In this document: in pieces, positions 34,091 through 40,952 of the stretch
Layout: the number at the start of each line of letters is the position of its first letter
Position numbering within the stretch: the first letter of the stretch is position 1
Assembly (NCBI GenBank): GCA_964476625.1
Contig: CAYZBJ010000008.1
Span: 17,664 to 81,663, forward strand
Length of the DNA: 64,000 bases
Direction: 5' to 3'
Source: JAMLIN01 sp964476625
GTDB lineage: Bacteria > Pseudomonadota > Gammaproteobacteria > Burkholderiales > Burkholderiaceae_E
Notes under the pieces: generated by a model
What the model saw: only the letters and a program-made list of their open reading frames with translations
What the model was told of the DNA's origin: nothing
Databases searched by the model: none
Made by a program: the position numbers and the translations under genes

Positions 34091-35509
34091 ATGCTGCGAA
34101 TCCACAATTCCGAATCCCGCCGCAAGGAAGCGTTCGAGCCGATCGAACCCGGCCGGGTCCGCATGTACGTCTGCGGCATGACGGTGTACGACTACTGCCA
34201 TGTCGGCCACGCCCGGGTCCTGGTCGTCTTCGACATGATCCAGCGCTGGTTGCGGGCGAGCGGCTACGACGTGCGCTATGTGCGCAACATCACCGACATC
34301 GACGACAAGATCATCCGCCGGGCGGTCGAGAACCGGGAGCCGATCCGTTCGCTGACCGACCGCTTCATCGCGGCCATGCACGAGGACGAGGCCGCGCTCG
34401 GCGTCGAGCGGCCCGACTTCGAGCCGCGGGCGACCGACCATGTGCCGCAGATGCTGGCGATGATCGACCGCCTGCGCGAGAACGATCTCGCCTACCAGGC
34501 CGACAACGGCGACGTGAACTTCGCGGTGCGGCGCTTTCCTCGCTACGGCCGGCTCTCGGGCAAGTCGCTCGACGACCTGCGCGCCGGCGAGCGGGTGGCG
34601 ATCGACGCCGGCAAGCAGGACCCGCTCGATTTCGTGCTCTGGAAGGCGGCCAAGGCCGATGAACCCCCCGACGCGACCTGGCCGTCGACGCTCGGCCCCG
34701 GGCGGCCGGGCTGGCATATCGAATGCTCGGCGATGGCCACCGCGTTGCTGGGCGAGACGCTCGACATCCATGGCGGCGGCGCCGACCTGCAGTTCCCGCA
34801 CCACGAGAACGAGATCGCGCAAAGCGAAGGCGCGCATTTCCATGGGCGCGAGGGGCGCTTCGTCAACTACTGGATCCACAACGGCTTCGTGCGGATCGAC
34901 AACGAGAAGATGTCGAAGTCGCTCGGCAACTTCTTCACGGTGCGCGATGTCCTGCGCCGCTTCGATCCCGAGGTGCTGCGCCTGTTCATCCTGCGGGCGC
35001 ACTATCGCAGTCCGCTCAACTACTCCGATGGGCATCTCGAGGATGCGCGCGCTTCGCTGCTGCGCCTCTACAATGCCCTCGACCAGCAGGGCGGGGCGAA
35101 TGCCGAGGCCGGCGCGCACGCATCGGTCGACGGCTTCGTCGAGCGCTTTCGCGAGGCGATGGACGACGACTTCAACACGCCGGTGGCGATCGCGGTGCTC
35201 TTCGACATGGCGGCCGAGCTCAACCGCCAGCCCGATGCCGCGCTCGAGCAGGCGCTGCGCAGGCTGGCCGGGCATCTCGGCCTGCTCGGGCGCGATCCCC
35301 ACGAGGCGCGGCAATCGGGGCTGCGCGGCGGCGATGCCAACGCGGCCGATGCGCCGGACGACGCGGCGATCACCGCCGCCATCGCCGAGCGCGCCGCCGC
35401 CAAGAAGGCGCGCGACTTCGCGCTCGCCGACCGGATTCGCGCCGATCTCGCGCAGCAGGTCGTCGAGCTCGAGGAGTCGGCCGGCGGCACCACATGGCGG
35501 CGCCAATGA
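34091..35509 (+). CDS. cysS: Cysteinyl-tRNA synthetase
   Basis: A 472-residue class I aminoacyl-tRNA synthetase. The zinc/active-site opening MYVCGMTVYDYCHVGHARV contains the first Zn cysteine and the HIGH-like CHVGHAR. The second zinc region is GWHIECSAMA with HGGGADLQFPHHENE. The KMSKS loop is KMSKSLGNF. The C-terminal DALR domain and helical tail (KARDFALADRIR) are present. ATG 34091 lacks an obvious Shine-Dalgarno site but gives the standard start. The upstream 178 bases are shared with the divergent TPR gene. Confidence 0.96.
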   Translation: MLRIHNSESRRKEAFEPIEPGRVRMYVCGMTVYDYCHVGHARVLVVFDMIQRWLRASGYDVRYVRNITDIDDKIIRRAVENREPIRSLTDRFIAAMHEDEAALGVERPDFEPRATDHVPQMLAMIDRLRENDLAYQADNGDVNFAVRRFPRYGRLSGKSLDDLRAGERVAIDAGKQDPLDFVLWKAAKADEPPDATWPSTLGPGRPGWHIECSAMATALLGETLDIHGGGADLQFPHHENEIAQSEGAHFHGREGRFVNYWIHNGFVRIDNEKMSKSLGNFFTVRDVLRRFDPEVLRLFILRAHYRSPLNYSDGHLEDARASLLRLYNALDQQGGANAEAGAHASVDGFVERFREAMDDDFNTPVAIAVLFDMAAELNRQPDAALEQALRRLAGHLGLLGRDPHEARQSGLRGGDANAADAPDDAAITAAIAERAAAKKARDFALADRIRADLAQQVVELEESAGGTTWRRQ

Positions 35510-35534
35510 TCGCCGGCGACGCCGGGCCGCTGCG

Positions 35535-36155
35535 ATGAAACCCGCCTGGTGGGACGAGGCAGGGGTGGCGCTGGCGGGCCGCGATCCGACGCTGGCGCGG
35601 GTCATCGGGGAGTGCGGGCCGGGCCATCTCGTCCGGCGCGACGATCCCTTCCAGACCCTGGCCCGCTCGATCGTCGGCCAGCAGATCTCGGTGGCCGCCG
35701 CCCAGGCAGTCTGGGGCCGGGTTGCCGCGCGCGCCCGCAGGGTCGACCCGGACCGTCTGTCGCGGATGCGGCTGGGCACCTTGCGCGATTGCGGCCTGTC
35801 GGGGCGAAAGGCGGAATACCTCAAGGACCTGGCCGCCAGGTTCGCCAGCGGCGATGTCGATCCCGCCCGCTGGGCCGGGCAGGCCGACGACGAAGTGATC
35901 GCCGAGCTGACCCGGGTGCGCGGGGTCGGTCGCTGGACAGCCGAGATGCTTTTGATATTCAATCTGCACCGGCCGGATGTCTTTCCGGTCGATGATGTCG
36001 GATTGCTGCGCGGTATCGCCCGCAACTATACGGACGGCACGACCCCGACCCGCAGCGAGGCACTGGCCATCGGCGAGAACTGGCGCCCGTGGCGAAGCCT
36101 GGCCACGTGGTACATGTGGCGCTGCCTCGATCCGCTGCCCGTGGAGAATCGATGA
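35535..36155 (+). CDS. DNA-3-methyladenine glycosylase II-like HhH protein
   Basis: A 206-residue HhH-GPD superfamily glycosylase of the AlkA type, which excises alkylated bases. The DPFQTLARSIVGQQISVAAA helix is typical. The helix-hairpin-helix is VRGVGRWTAEMLL, and the catalytic Asp follows in VFPVDDVGLLRG. It lacks the N-terminal domain of E. coli AlkA, as do many proteobacterial short forms. The ATG lies 25 bases after cysS, and the stop overlaps the accA ATG (ATGA). With ada and alkB elsewhere in the window it completes a set of alkylation-repair enzymes. Confidence 0.9.
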   Translation: MKPAWWDEAGVALAGRDPTLARVIGECGPGHLVRRDDPFQTLARSIVGQQISVAAAQAVWGRVAARARRVDPDRLSRMRLGTLRDCGLSGRKAEYLKDLAARFASGDVDPARWAGQADDEVIAELTRVRGVGRWTAEMLLIFNLHRPDVFPVDDVGLLRGIARNYTDGTTPTRSEALAIGENWRPWRSLATWYMWRCLDPLPVENR

Positions 36156-37117
36156 AGACGACGTTCCTGGATTTCGAACAGCCGATCGCTGACCTCGAGC
36201 AGAAGATCGATGCGCTTCGCTTCGTCCAGGACGATTCGGCCGTCGACATCGCCGAGGAGATCGGTCGCCTGCGCAAGAAGAGCGAGGCGCTCCTCAAGGA
36301 CACCTACGCCAAGCTGACGCCCTGGCAGGTCGCGATGGTGGCGCGCCACCCGCAACGGCCCCAGACCCTCGAGTACATCCGTTCGCTGCTGACCGATTTC
36401 CACGAACTGCACGGTGACCGCACTTTCGGCGACGACCGCTCCATCGTCGCCGGGCTGGCGCGCTTCAACAGCCAGTCGGTCATGGTGATCGGTCACCAGA
36501 AGGGCCACGACACCAAGGAGCGGGGCCTGCGCAATTTCGGCATGCCGCGCCCCGAGGGCTATCGCAAGGCGCTGCGCCTGATGCGCACCGCCGAGAAGTT
36601 CGACATCCCGATCCTGAGCTTCGTCGACACCATGGGCGCCTACCCGGGGATCGGCGCCGAGGAGCGCGGCCAGTCCGAGGCGATCGGCCGCAACCTGTTC
36701 GAGATGGCGGCGCTGAAGGTCCCGATCGTCACCATCGTGATCGGCGAGGGCGGCTCGGGCGGCGCGCTCGCGCTGGCGGTGGCCGACACGGTGCTGATGC
36801 TGCAGTACGCCATCTACTCCGTCATCTCGCCTGAGGGCTGCGCCGCGATCCTCTGGAAGAGCGCCGACAAGGCTTCGGAGGCCGCGGCGACGCTCGGCAT
36901 CACGGCGCAACGCCTGAAATCGCTCGGCCTGGTCGATCGCGTGATCAGCGAACCGGTCGGCGGCGCGCATCGCGACGTCGATGCGATGGCGCAGACCCTG
37001 CGGCGGGCGATCGCCGATGCCCTGCGCCAGGTCCAGGGCCTGCGGCCCGAGGAACTGGTCGCCAAGCGCCAGGAGCGCCTGCTCTCGTATGGCAAGTTCA
37101 AGGAGACCGGCGCCTGA
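36152..37117 (+). CDS. accA: Acetyl-CoA carboxylase carboxyltransferase subunit alpha
   Basis: A 321-residue alpha subunit of the acetyl-CoA carboxylase transferase, which joins AccD to make malonyl-CoA for fatty-acid synthesis. The opening MKTTFLDFEQPIADLEQKI and the segments VVIGHQKG (here MVIGHQKGHDTKER), NFGMPRPEGYRKA and GEGGSGGALALAVAD are invariant family features. Length is normal. It is translationally coupled to the upstream glycosylase, and its 3' end overlaps the presumed tilS start. The order alkA-like, accA, tilS is characteristic of betaproteobacteria. Confidence 0.97.
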   Translation: MKTTFLDFEQPIADLEQKIDALRFVQDDSAVDIAEEIGRLRKKSEALLKDTYAKLTPWQVAMVARHPQRPQTLEYIRSLLTDFHELHGDRTFGDDRSIVAGLARFNSQSVMVIGHQKGHDTKERGLRNFGMPRPEGYRKALRLMRTAEKFDIPILSFVDTMGAYPGIGAEERGQSEAIGRNLFEMAALKVPIVTIVIGEGGSGGALALAVADTVLMLQYAIYSVISPEGCAAILWKSADKASEAAATLGITAQRLKSLGLVDRVISEPVGGAHRDVDAMAQTLRRAIADALRQVQGLRPEELVAKRQERLLSYGKFKETGA

Positions 37118-38492
37118 GCCGGACGCCTCGGCGGTTCTCGATGCCGTCGGCGGCTGGCTGGCCGGGCCAGGCGCCGGCCGGCGCATCCTCGTCGCGGTCA
37201 GCGGCGGACTCGATTCGATCGTGCTGCTCGATGCGCTGGCGCACCTCGCCCCGGCAGGACGCCTCCATGTCGGCCACGTCGACCATGCGCTGCAGCCCGA
37301 GTCGGCCGGCTGGGCCGCGTTCGTCGCCGAGCGGGCGGGGGCGCTCGGCATCGGCGCGACTGTCCACCGCCTCGAGGGCGCTCCGGGCCCCGGCGACAGC
37401 CTTGAAGCCTGGGCCCGGGTGGCCCGTTACGCAGCGCTCGAGCGGATCGCGACCGAGGCGGCATGCGAGCTCATCGCCTGCGCCCATCACGCCGACGACC
37501 AGGTCGAGACCCTGCTGATCGCCCTCGGGCGCGGGGCCGGGCCCCGCGGGCTCGCGGCGATGGCCGCCGGACACCCGACGGCGCGCGGCGGCCTGCATCG
37601 TCCGCTGCTGGCGCTGCCGCGCGATGCCCTCGAAGCCCATGCCCGCGCCCGTCGCCTCGAATTCGTCGCGGATCCGTCCAACCTCGACTGCCGGTTCACG
37701 CGCAACGCCTTGCGCCATCGCGCCTTGCCGGCGCTCGATGCGGCGATGCCGGGTTTCCGTGTCGGCGCGACGCGGGCGATCGCCCACCTCGCCGAGGCGC
37801 AGGCCTTGCTCGGCGAGATCGCCGGCGAGGATCTCGGCCGGCTGGCCGACGCGGACGGCCGGCTCGATGCCGCCGGACTGGCCGCCCTGTCCGATGCCCG
37901 CCAGGGCCTCGTACTGCGCGCCTGGCTCGGGGGGCAGGGCCTGGTGGCGCCGAGCGCGGCGCGGCTGGCCGACTGGCGCCGTCAGCTCGCCGCGGCCGCC
38001 GGGCCGCCGCTGCGCCTGCCCCATGCCGGCGCGTGGCTGTGTCGCTATCGCGACGCGATCTGGATCGAGCGGGGCGGGGTCGGCTCCCCGCCCGGCCCGC
38101 TGCGCTGGCAGTGGGAGGGCGAACCGAGCCTCGCGCTGCCCGGCCATGACGCGGTGCTGCACATCGTGCCGGGCGGGCCGCTGCCGGCCCACTGGCTGCG
38201 GTCGCGGCCCCTGCTGGTGCGTCGGGCCCGCGCGGGCGACCGCCTGCGGGTCGCCGCAGGCCGACCCTCGCGGACCATGAAGAATCTCTGGCAGGAGAGG
38301 GCGGTGCCGCCCTGGCTGCGCGCGGCGCTGCCGGTGGTGGAGGTCGACGGCCAGGTGGTGTTCGCGGCTGGCTTCGGCTGCGATGCCGGCGTCGCCACTA
38401 CGCAAGCCGGCGGCGGATCGGACCCGTCCGGCGGGGTCGGACTGCGCTTCGAGGCCCGTGCGGCCGCCGACCCGCGCCGGCGCTTCCTGTAG
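37089..38492 (+). CDS. tilS: tRNA(Ile)-lysidine synthase TilS
   Basis: A 467-residue N-type ATP pyrophosphatase that converts cytidine 34 of tRNA-Ile2 to lysidine. The PP-loop motif is VAVSGGLDSIVLLDAL at about residues 34-49. The HVDHALQPES and ACAHHADDQVETLL motifs and the RNALRHRALPAL segment follow. The C-terminal TilS domain includes RPSRTMKNLWQERAVPPWLR. The best start is ATG 37089, inside the last 29 bases of accA; no other start codon stands near in this frame before the PP-loop. The chain ends RRRFL. Confidence 0.9.
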   Translation: MASSRRPAPEPDASAVLDAVGGWLAGPGAGRRILVAVSGGLDSIVLLDALAHLAPAGRLHVGHVDHALQPESAGWAAFVAERAGALGIGATVHRLEGAPGPGDSLEAWARVARYAALERIATEAACELIACAHHADDQVETLLIALGRGAGPRGLAAMAAGHPTARGGLHRPLLALPRDALEAHARARRLEFVADPSNLDCRFTRNALRHRALPALDAAMPGFRVGATRAIAHLAEAQALLGEIAGEDLGRLADADGRLDAAGLAALSDARQGLVLRAWLGGQGLVAPSAARLADWRRQLAAAAGPPLRLPHAGAWLCRYRDAIWIERGGVGSPPGPLRWQWEGEPSLALPGHDAVLHIVPGGPLPAHWLRSRPLLVRRARAGDRLRVAAGRPSRTMKNLWQERAVPPWLRAALPVVEVDGQVVFAAGFGCDAGVATTQAGGGSDPSGGVGLRFEARAAADPRRRFL

Positions 38493-38509
38493 CGGCCGGC
38501 GGCATCTTC

Positions 38510-38515
38510 TATAAT
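38510..38515 (+). promoter_or_regulatory. -10 element of the lysC promoter
   Basis: A perfect TATAAT 60 bases before the lysC ATG, just after the tilS stop. No good -35 hexamer is placed at 16-18 bases; TTCCTG at 38484 is 20 bases upstream. The leader between it and lysC shows no recognisable lysine riboswitch. Confidence 0.5.
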
Positions 38516-38574
38516 CGAGCGTTTTGCCGCTGCCGCACGGCGTAGCGGCGCCCGCACCGCCAGAAGCCATCCAC

Positions 38575-39831
38575 ATGTCCCTCATCGTCCAGAAATACGG
38601 CGGCACCTCGATGGGTTCGGTCGAGCGAATCCGCAATGTCGCCGAGCGCGTCGCCAAGTGGCACCAGGCCGGGTACCAGGTCGTCGTCGTGCCCTCGGCC
38701 ATGTCGGGCGAGACCAACCGCCTGCTGGGGCTTGCCCACGAGATCAGCGAGCGGCCGTCGCGGCGCGAACTCGACATGATCGCGTCGACCGGCGAGCAGG
38801 TGTCGGTGGGCCTGCTGGCCATCGCGCTGCAGTCGCTCGGCGTCGACGCGGTGAGCTTCACCGGCTGGCAGGTACCGGTACGCACCGACGATGCCTACGC
38901 CCGCGCGCGCATCGAATCGATCGACGACAGCCGGGTCCGGGCCGAGCTCAACGCGGGCCGCGTGGTCATCGTGACCGGCTTCCAGGGCGTGGATTCGAAC
39001 GGCAACATCACCACCCTCGGGCGTGGCGGGTCGGATACCTCGGCGGTGGCGGTCGCCGCGGCGATGGGCGCTGCGGAATGCCTGATCTTCACCGACGTCG
39101 ACGGCGTCTATACGACCGACCCGCGGGTGGTCCCCGACGCAAGGCGGCTCGCGCGGATCACCTTCGAGGAGATGCTCGAGATGGCGAGCCTCGGCTCGAA
39201 GGTCCTGCAGATCCGTTCGGTCGAGTTCGCCGGCAAGTACCGGGTCCGGACCCGGGTCCTGTCGAGCCTGACCCCGCCGGATATCCCGGTCGAGGAAGAA
39301 GCCGCCTCGGGAACCCTGATCACATTCGAGGAAGACGACAGCATGGAAAAGGCCGTCATATCCGGCATTGCGTTCAGCCGCGACGCCGCCAAGATCACCG
39401 TCATGAACGTGCCCGACCGGCCGGGGATCGCCTTCCAGATCCTCGGGCCGATCGCGGCCGCGAACATCGACGTCGACGTCATCATCCAGAACCAGTCGGT
39501 CGGCGGCATGACCGACTTTTCGTTCACCGTGCCGCACACCGAGTACAAGCGCACCCTCGAGTTGCTCGAGCGCGAGGTTCGTGGCCCGCTCGGCACCGGC
39601 GAGATCGTGGGAGACCCGGACATCTGCAAGGTCTCGGCGGTCGGTATCGGGATGCGCTCGCACGCCGGCGTCGCGAGCGAAATGTTCCGGACCCTGTTCG
39701 AGGAAGGCATCAATATCCAGATGATCTCGACCTCCGAGATCAAGATCTCGGTGGTGATCGCCGACAAGTACATGGAGCTGGCGGTGAGGGCCCTGCACAA
39801 GGCTTTCGGGCTCGACCAGGAAATCGCCTGA
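38575..39831 (+). CDS. lysC: Aspartate kinase
   Basis: A 418-residue aspartokinase, the first enzyme of the aspartate family (lysine, threonine, methionine). The catalytic opening is LIVQKYGGTSMGSVERI. The nucleotide-binding region includes TLGRGGSDTSAVAVAAAMGA. Two C-terminal ACT domains (from about residue 265) provide allosteric lysine/threonine control, for example in VMNVPDRPGIAFQILGPIA and VSAVGIGMRSHAGVASEMF. Unlike Bacillus LysC no internal start is needed to explain it. A TATAAT lies 60 bases upstream and tRNA-Ser follows. Confidence 0.96.
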   Translation: MSLIVQKYGGTSMGSVERIRNVAERVAKWHQAGYQVVVVPSAMSGETNRLLGLAHEISERPSRRELDMIASTGEQVSVGLLAIALQSLGVDAVSFTGWQVPVRTDDAYARARIESIDDSRVRAELNAGRVVIVTGFQGVDSNGNITTLGRGGSDTSAVAVAAAMGAAECLIFTDVDGVYTTDPRVVPDARRLARITFEEMLEMASLGSKVLQIRSVEFAGKYRVRTRVLSSLTPPDIPVEEEAASGTLITFEEDDSMEKAVISGIAFSRDAAKITVMNVPDRPGIAFQILGPIAAANIDVDVIIQNQSVGGMTDFSFTVPHTEYKRTLELLEREVRGPLGTGEIVGDPDICKVSAVGIGMRSHAGVASEMFRTLFEEGINIQMISTSEIKISVVIADKYMELAVRALHKAFGLDQEIA

Positions 39832-39873
39832 AAAAACCCTGGGGGAGGCGCCGGTGGCCAGGCCGGCTTCGGG

Positions 39874-39879
39874 TACAAT
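39874..39879 (+). promoter_or_regulatory. -10 element upstream of tRNA-Ser
   Basis: TACAAT 37 bases before the tRNA 5' end, in the lysC-tRNA spacer. A clear -35 hexamer is not seen, so the assignment is tentative. Confidence 0.35.
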
Positions 39880-39916
39880 GCGCCCCGAGCCGGCATCGAG
39901 AGAAATCTTGAAGCCA

Positions 39917-40009
39917 GGAGACGTGGCCGAGAGGTCGAAGGCACTCCCCTGCTAAGGGAGCATGCGGGCAAAACCTGCATCAAGGGTTCGAATCCCTTCG
40001 TCTCCGCCA
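39917..40009 (+). tRNA. tRNA-Ser (anticodon GCU)
   Basis: A 93-base class II tRNA with encoded CCA. The acceptor stem GGAGACG pairs with CGTCTCC. The anticodon stem CTCCC/GGGAG encloses the loop CTGCTAA with anticodon GCT. A long variable arm (ATGCGGGCAAAACCTGCAT) and the T arm AAGGG-TTCGAAT-CCCTT follow. The position directly after lysC is common in betaproteobacteria. It reads AGC/AGU serine codons. Confidence 0.97.
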
Positions 40010-40017
40010 AGCAACTG

Positions 40018-40046
40018 CGCCCGCATCAGCGGGCGTTGTTGTTTGT
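40018..40046 (+). terminator. Rho-independent terminator after tRNA-Ser
   Basis: A 7-bp GC stem (CGCCCGC/GCGGGCG) with a four-base ATCA loop is followed by TTGTTGTTTGT. It starts 9 bases after the tRNA, a normal arrangement for a tRNA terminator. Confidence 0.8.
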
Positions 40047-40246
40047 CTGGAGCTGACGAGCGGAGCGCCGGCGCGAACGGCGACCGAATCCCGCCAGCTT
40101 CCCCACTTGACTCCGGCCGGCGTTTCGATTCCGATGCAAGCTGGCGCACACGCGCGGGCGCTCCTGGCAATGCCCGGGCCCCGGGTGTGGTTTGCGACGG
40201 CGGGTGGTGAAGCGCCCGGCGACCAAGGCCTTGGGGGGAGACATTG

Positions 40247-40633
40247 ATGACCGACATTCTCATCGTCGAGGATGAGCCGGCAATCCTCGAATCTCTGGAA
40301 TTCATCCTTACCCGCAGCGGCTGGAAGGTCGATGTCGCGCGCGACGGCCAGGCCGCGCTGGAGGCCGCCTACAGATGTCGTCCGCGCATGGTGCTGCTCG
40401 ACCTCATGCTGCCCAGGATGAGCGGATTCGACGTCATCAAGGCCATGCGCTCGGATGCGGCGCTGCGTTCGATCGCCGTGCTGATCCTCACCGCGCGCGG
40501 CCAGCAGCAGGATCGCAGGACGGCGATGGACCTCCAGGCCGACGGCTTCATCACCAAGCCCTTCGCCAACGCCGACGTGGTGGCGGCAGTGCGCAAGCTG
40601 CTCGACGACCGGCTGGCCGCGCGTGCCGAGTAA
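40247..40633 (+). CDS. Stand-alone response-regulator receiver protein
   Basis: A 128-residue receiver domain with no output domain. The acidic pair is Glu8-Asp9 (VEDEP) and the phosphoacceptor is Asp52 in MVLLDLMLP. The switch Thr is in LILTARG and the conserved Lys in TKPFAN. GGGGGAG precedes the ATG at 40247; a TTG three bases earlier is the alternative. It is the first gene of a set ending in the symporter-histidine kinase 40952-43693, its likely partner. A close paralogue lies at 43737-44105. Confidence 0.9.
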   Translation: MTDILIVEDEPAILESLEFILTRSGWKVDVARDGQAALEAAYRCRPRMVLLDLMLPRMSGFDVIKAMRSDAALRSIAVLILTARGQQQDRRTAMDLQADGFITKPFANADVVAAVRKLLDDRLAARAE

Positions 40634-40952
40634 ACGGGCAAGGCGCGAACTGCGAGCCAGCCGGGAAGAGCTGGCGTTCCTGCTGCCGCTCTTCGGCACG
40701 CTGTTGCTCGTGCCGCCGCTGGTCAACCTGTTCGTCGGCAAGCGGCTGGTCCTGTTCGGCATGCCGCTCGAGAGCCTGTATCTCTTCGCGGTATGGCTGC
40801 TCATCATCGTCGGTACCCTGATCCTGTCATGGTGCCGGCCGTTTCACGATCCCCTGGCGCCCGGCGAGGAACCCCTTGCGGAGGAGCGCGAGCGCGCGCG
40901 GATCGACCGGGAGCCGGGTCCGGACACCGTTGGTGACATCGGCCGCGACTGA
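40623..40952 (+). CDS. Small two-span membrane protein upstream of the symporter-kinase
   Basis: A 109-residue protein with two hydrophobic segments (LLPLFGTLLLVPPLVNLFVG and LESLYLFAVWLLIIVGTLILSW) and a charged C-terminal tail (EEPLAEERERARIDRE). It begins with GTG inside the receiver gene (11-base overlap), and its last base is the first base of the kinase ATG. It is therefore translated with both neighbours. I do not recognise a named family. Small two-span partners are known for some sodium/solute symporters, and a similar accessory role for the symporter half of the kinase is inference. Confidence 0.75.
   Translation: MPSKRARRELRASREELAFLLPLFGTLLLVPPLVNLFVGKRLVLFGMPLESLYLFAVWLLIIVGTLILSWCRPFHDPLAPGEEPLAEERERARIDREPGPDTVGDIGRD

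Noticed and set aside
38516..38574. Lysine riboswitch in the lysC leader
   Set aside because: The leader is only about 60 bases, far too short for the L-box, and none of its conserved elements are visible.
39952..40305. Minus-strand open reading frame ending GGDEGIRTLDAGFARMLP
   Set aside because: It is the antisense of tRNA-Ser; this GIRTLD-type peptide is a well-known false protein produced by translating tRNA genes.
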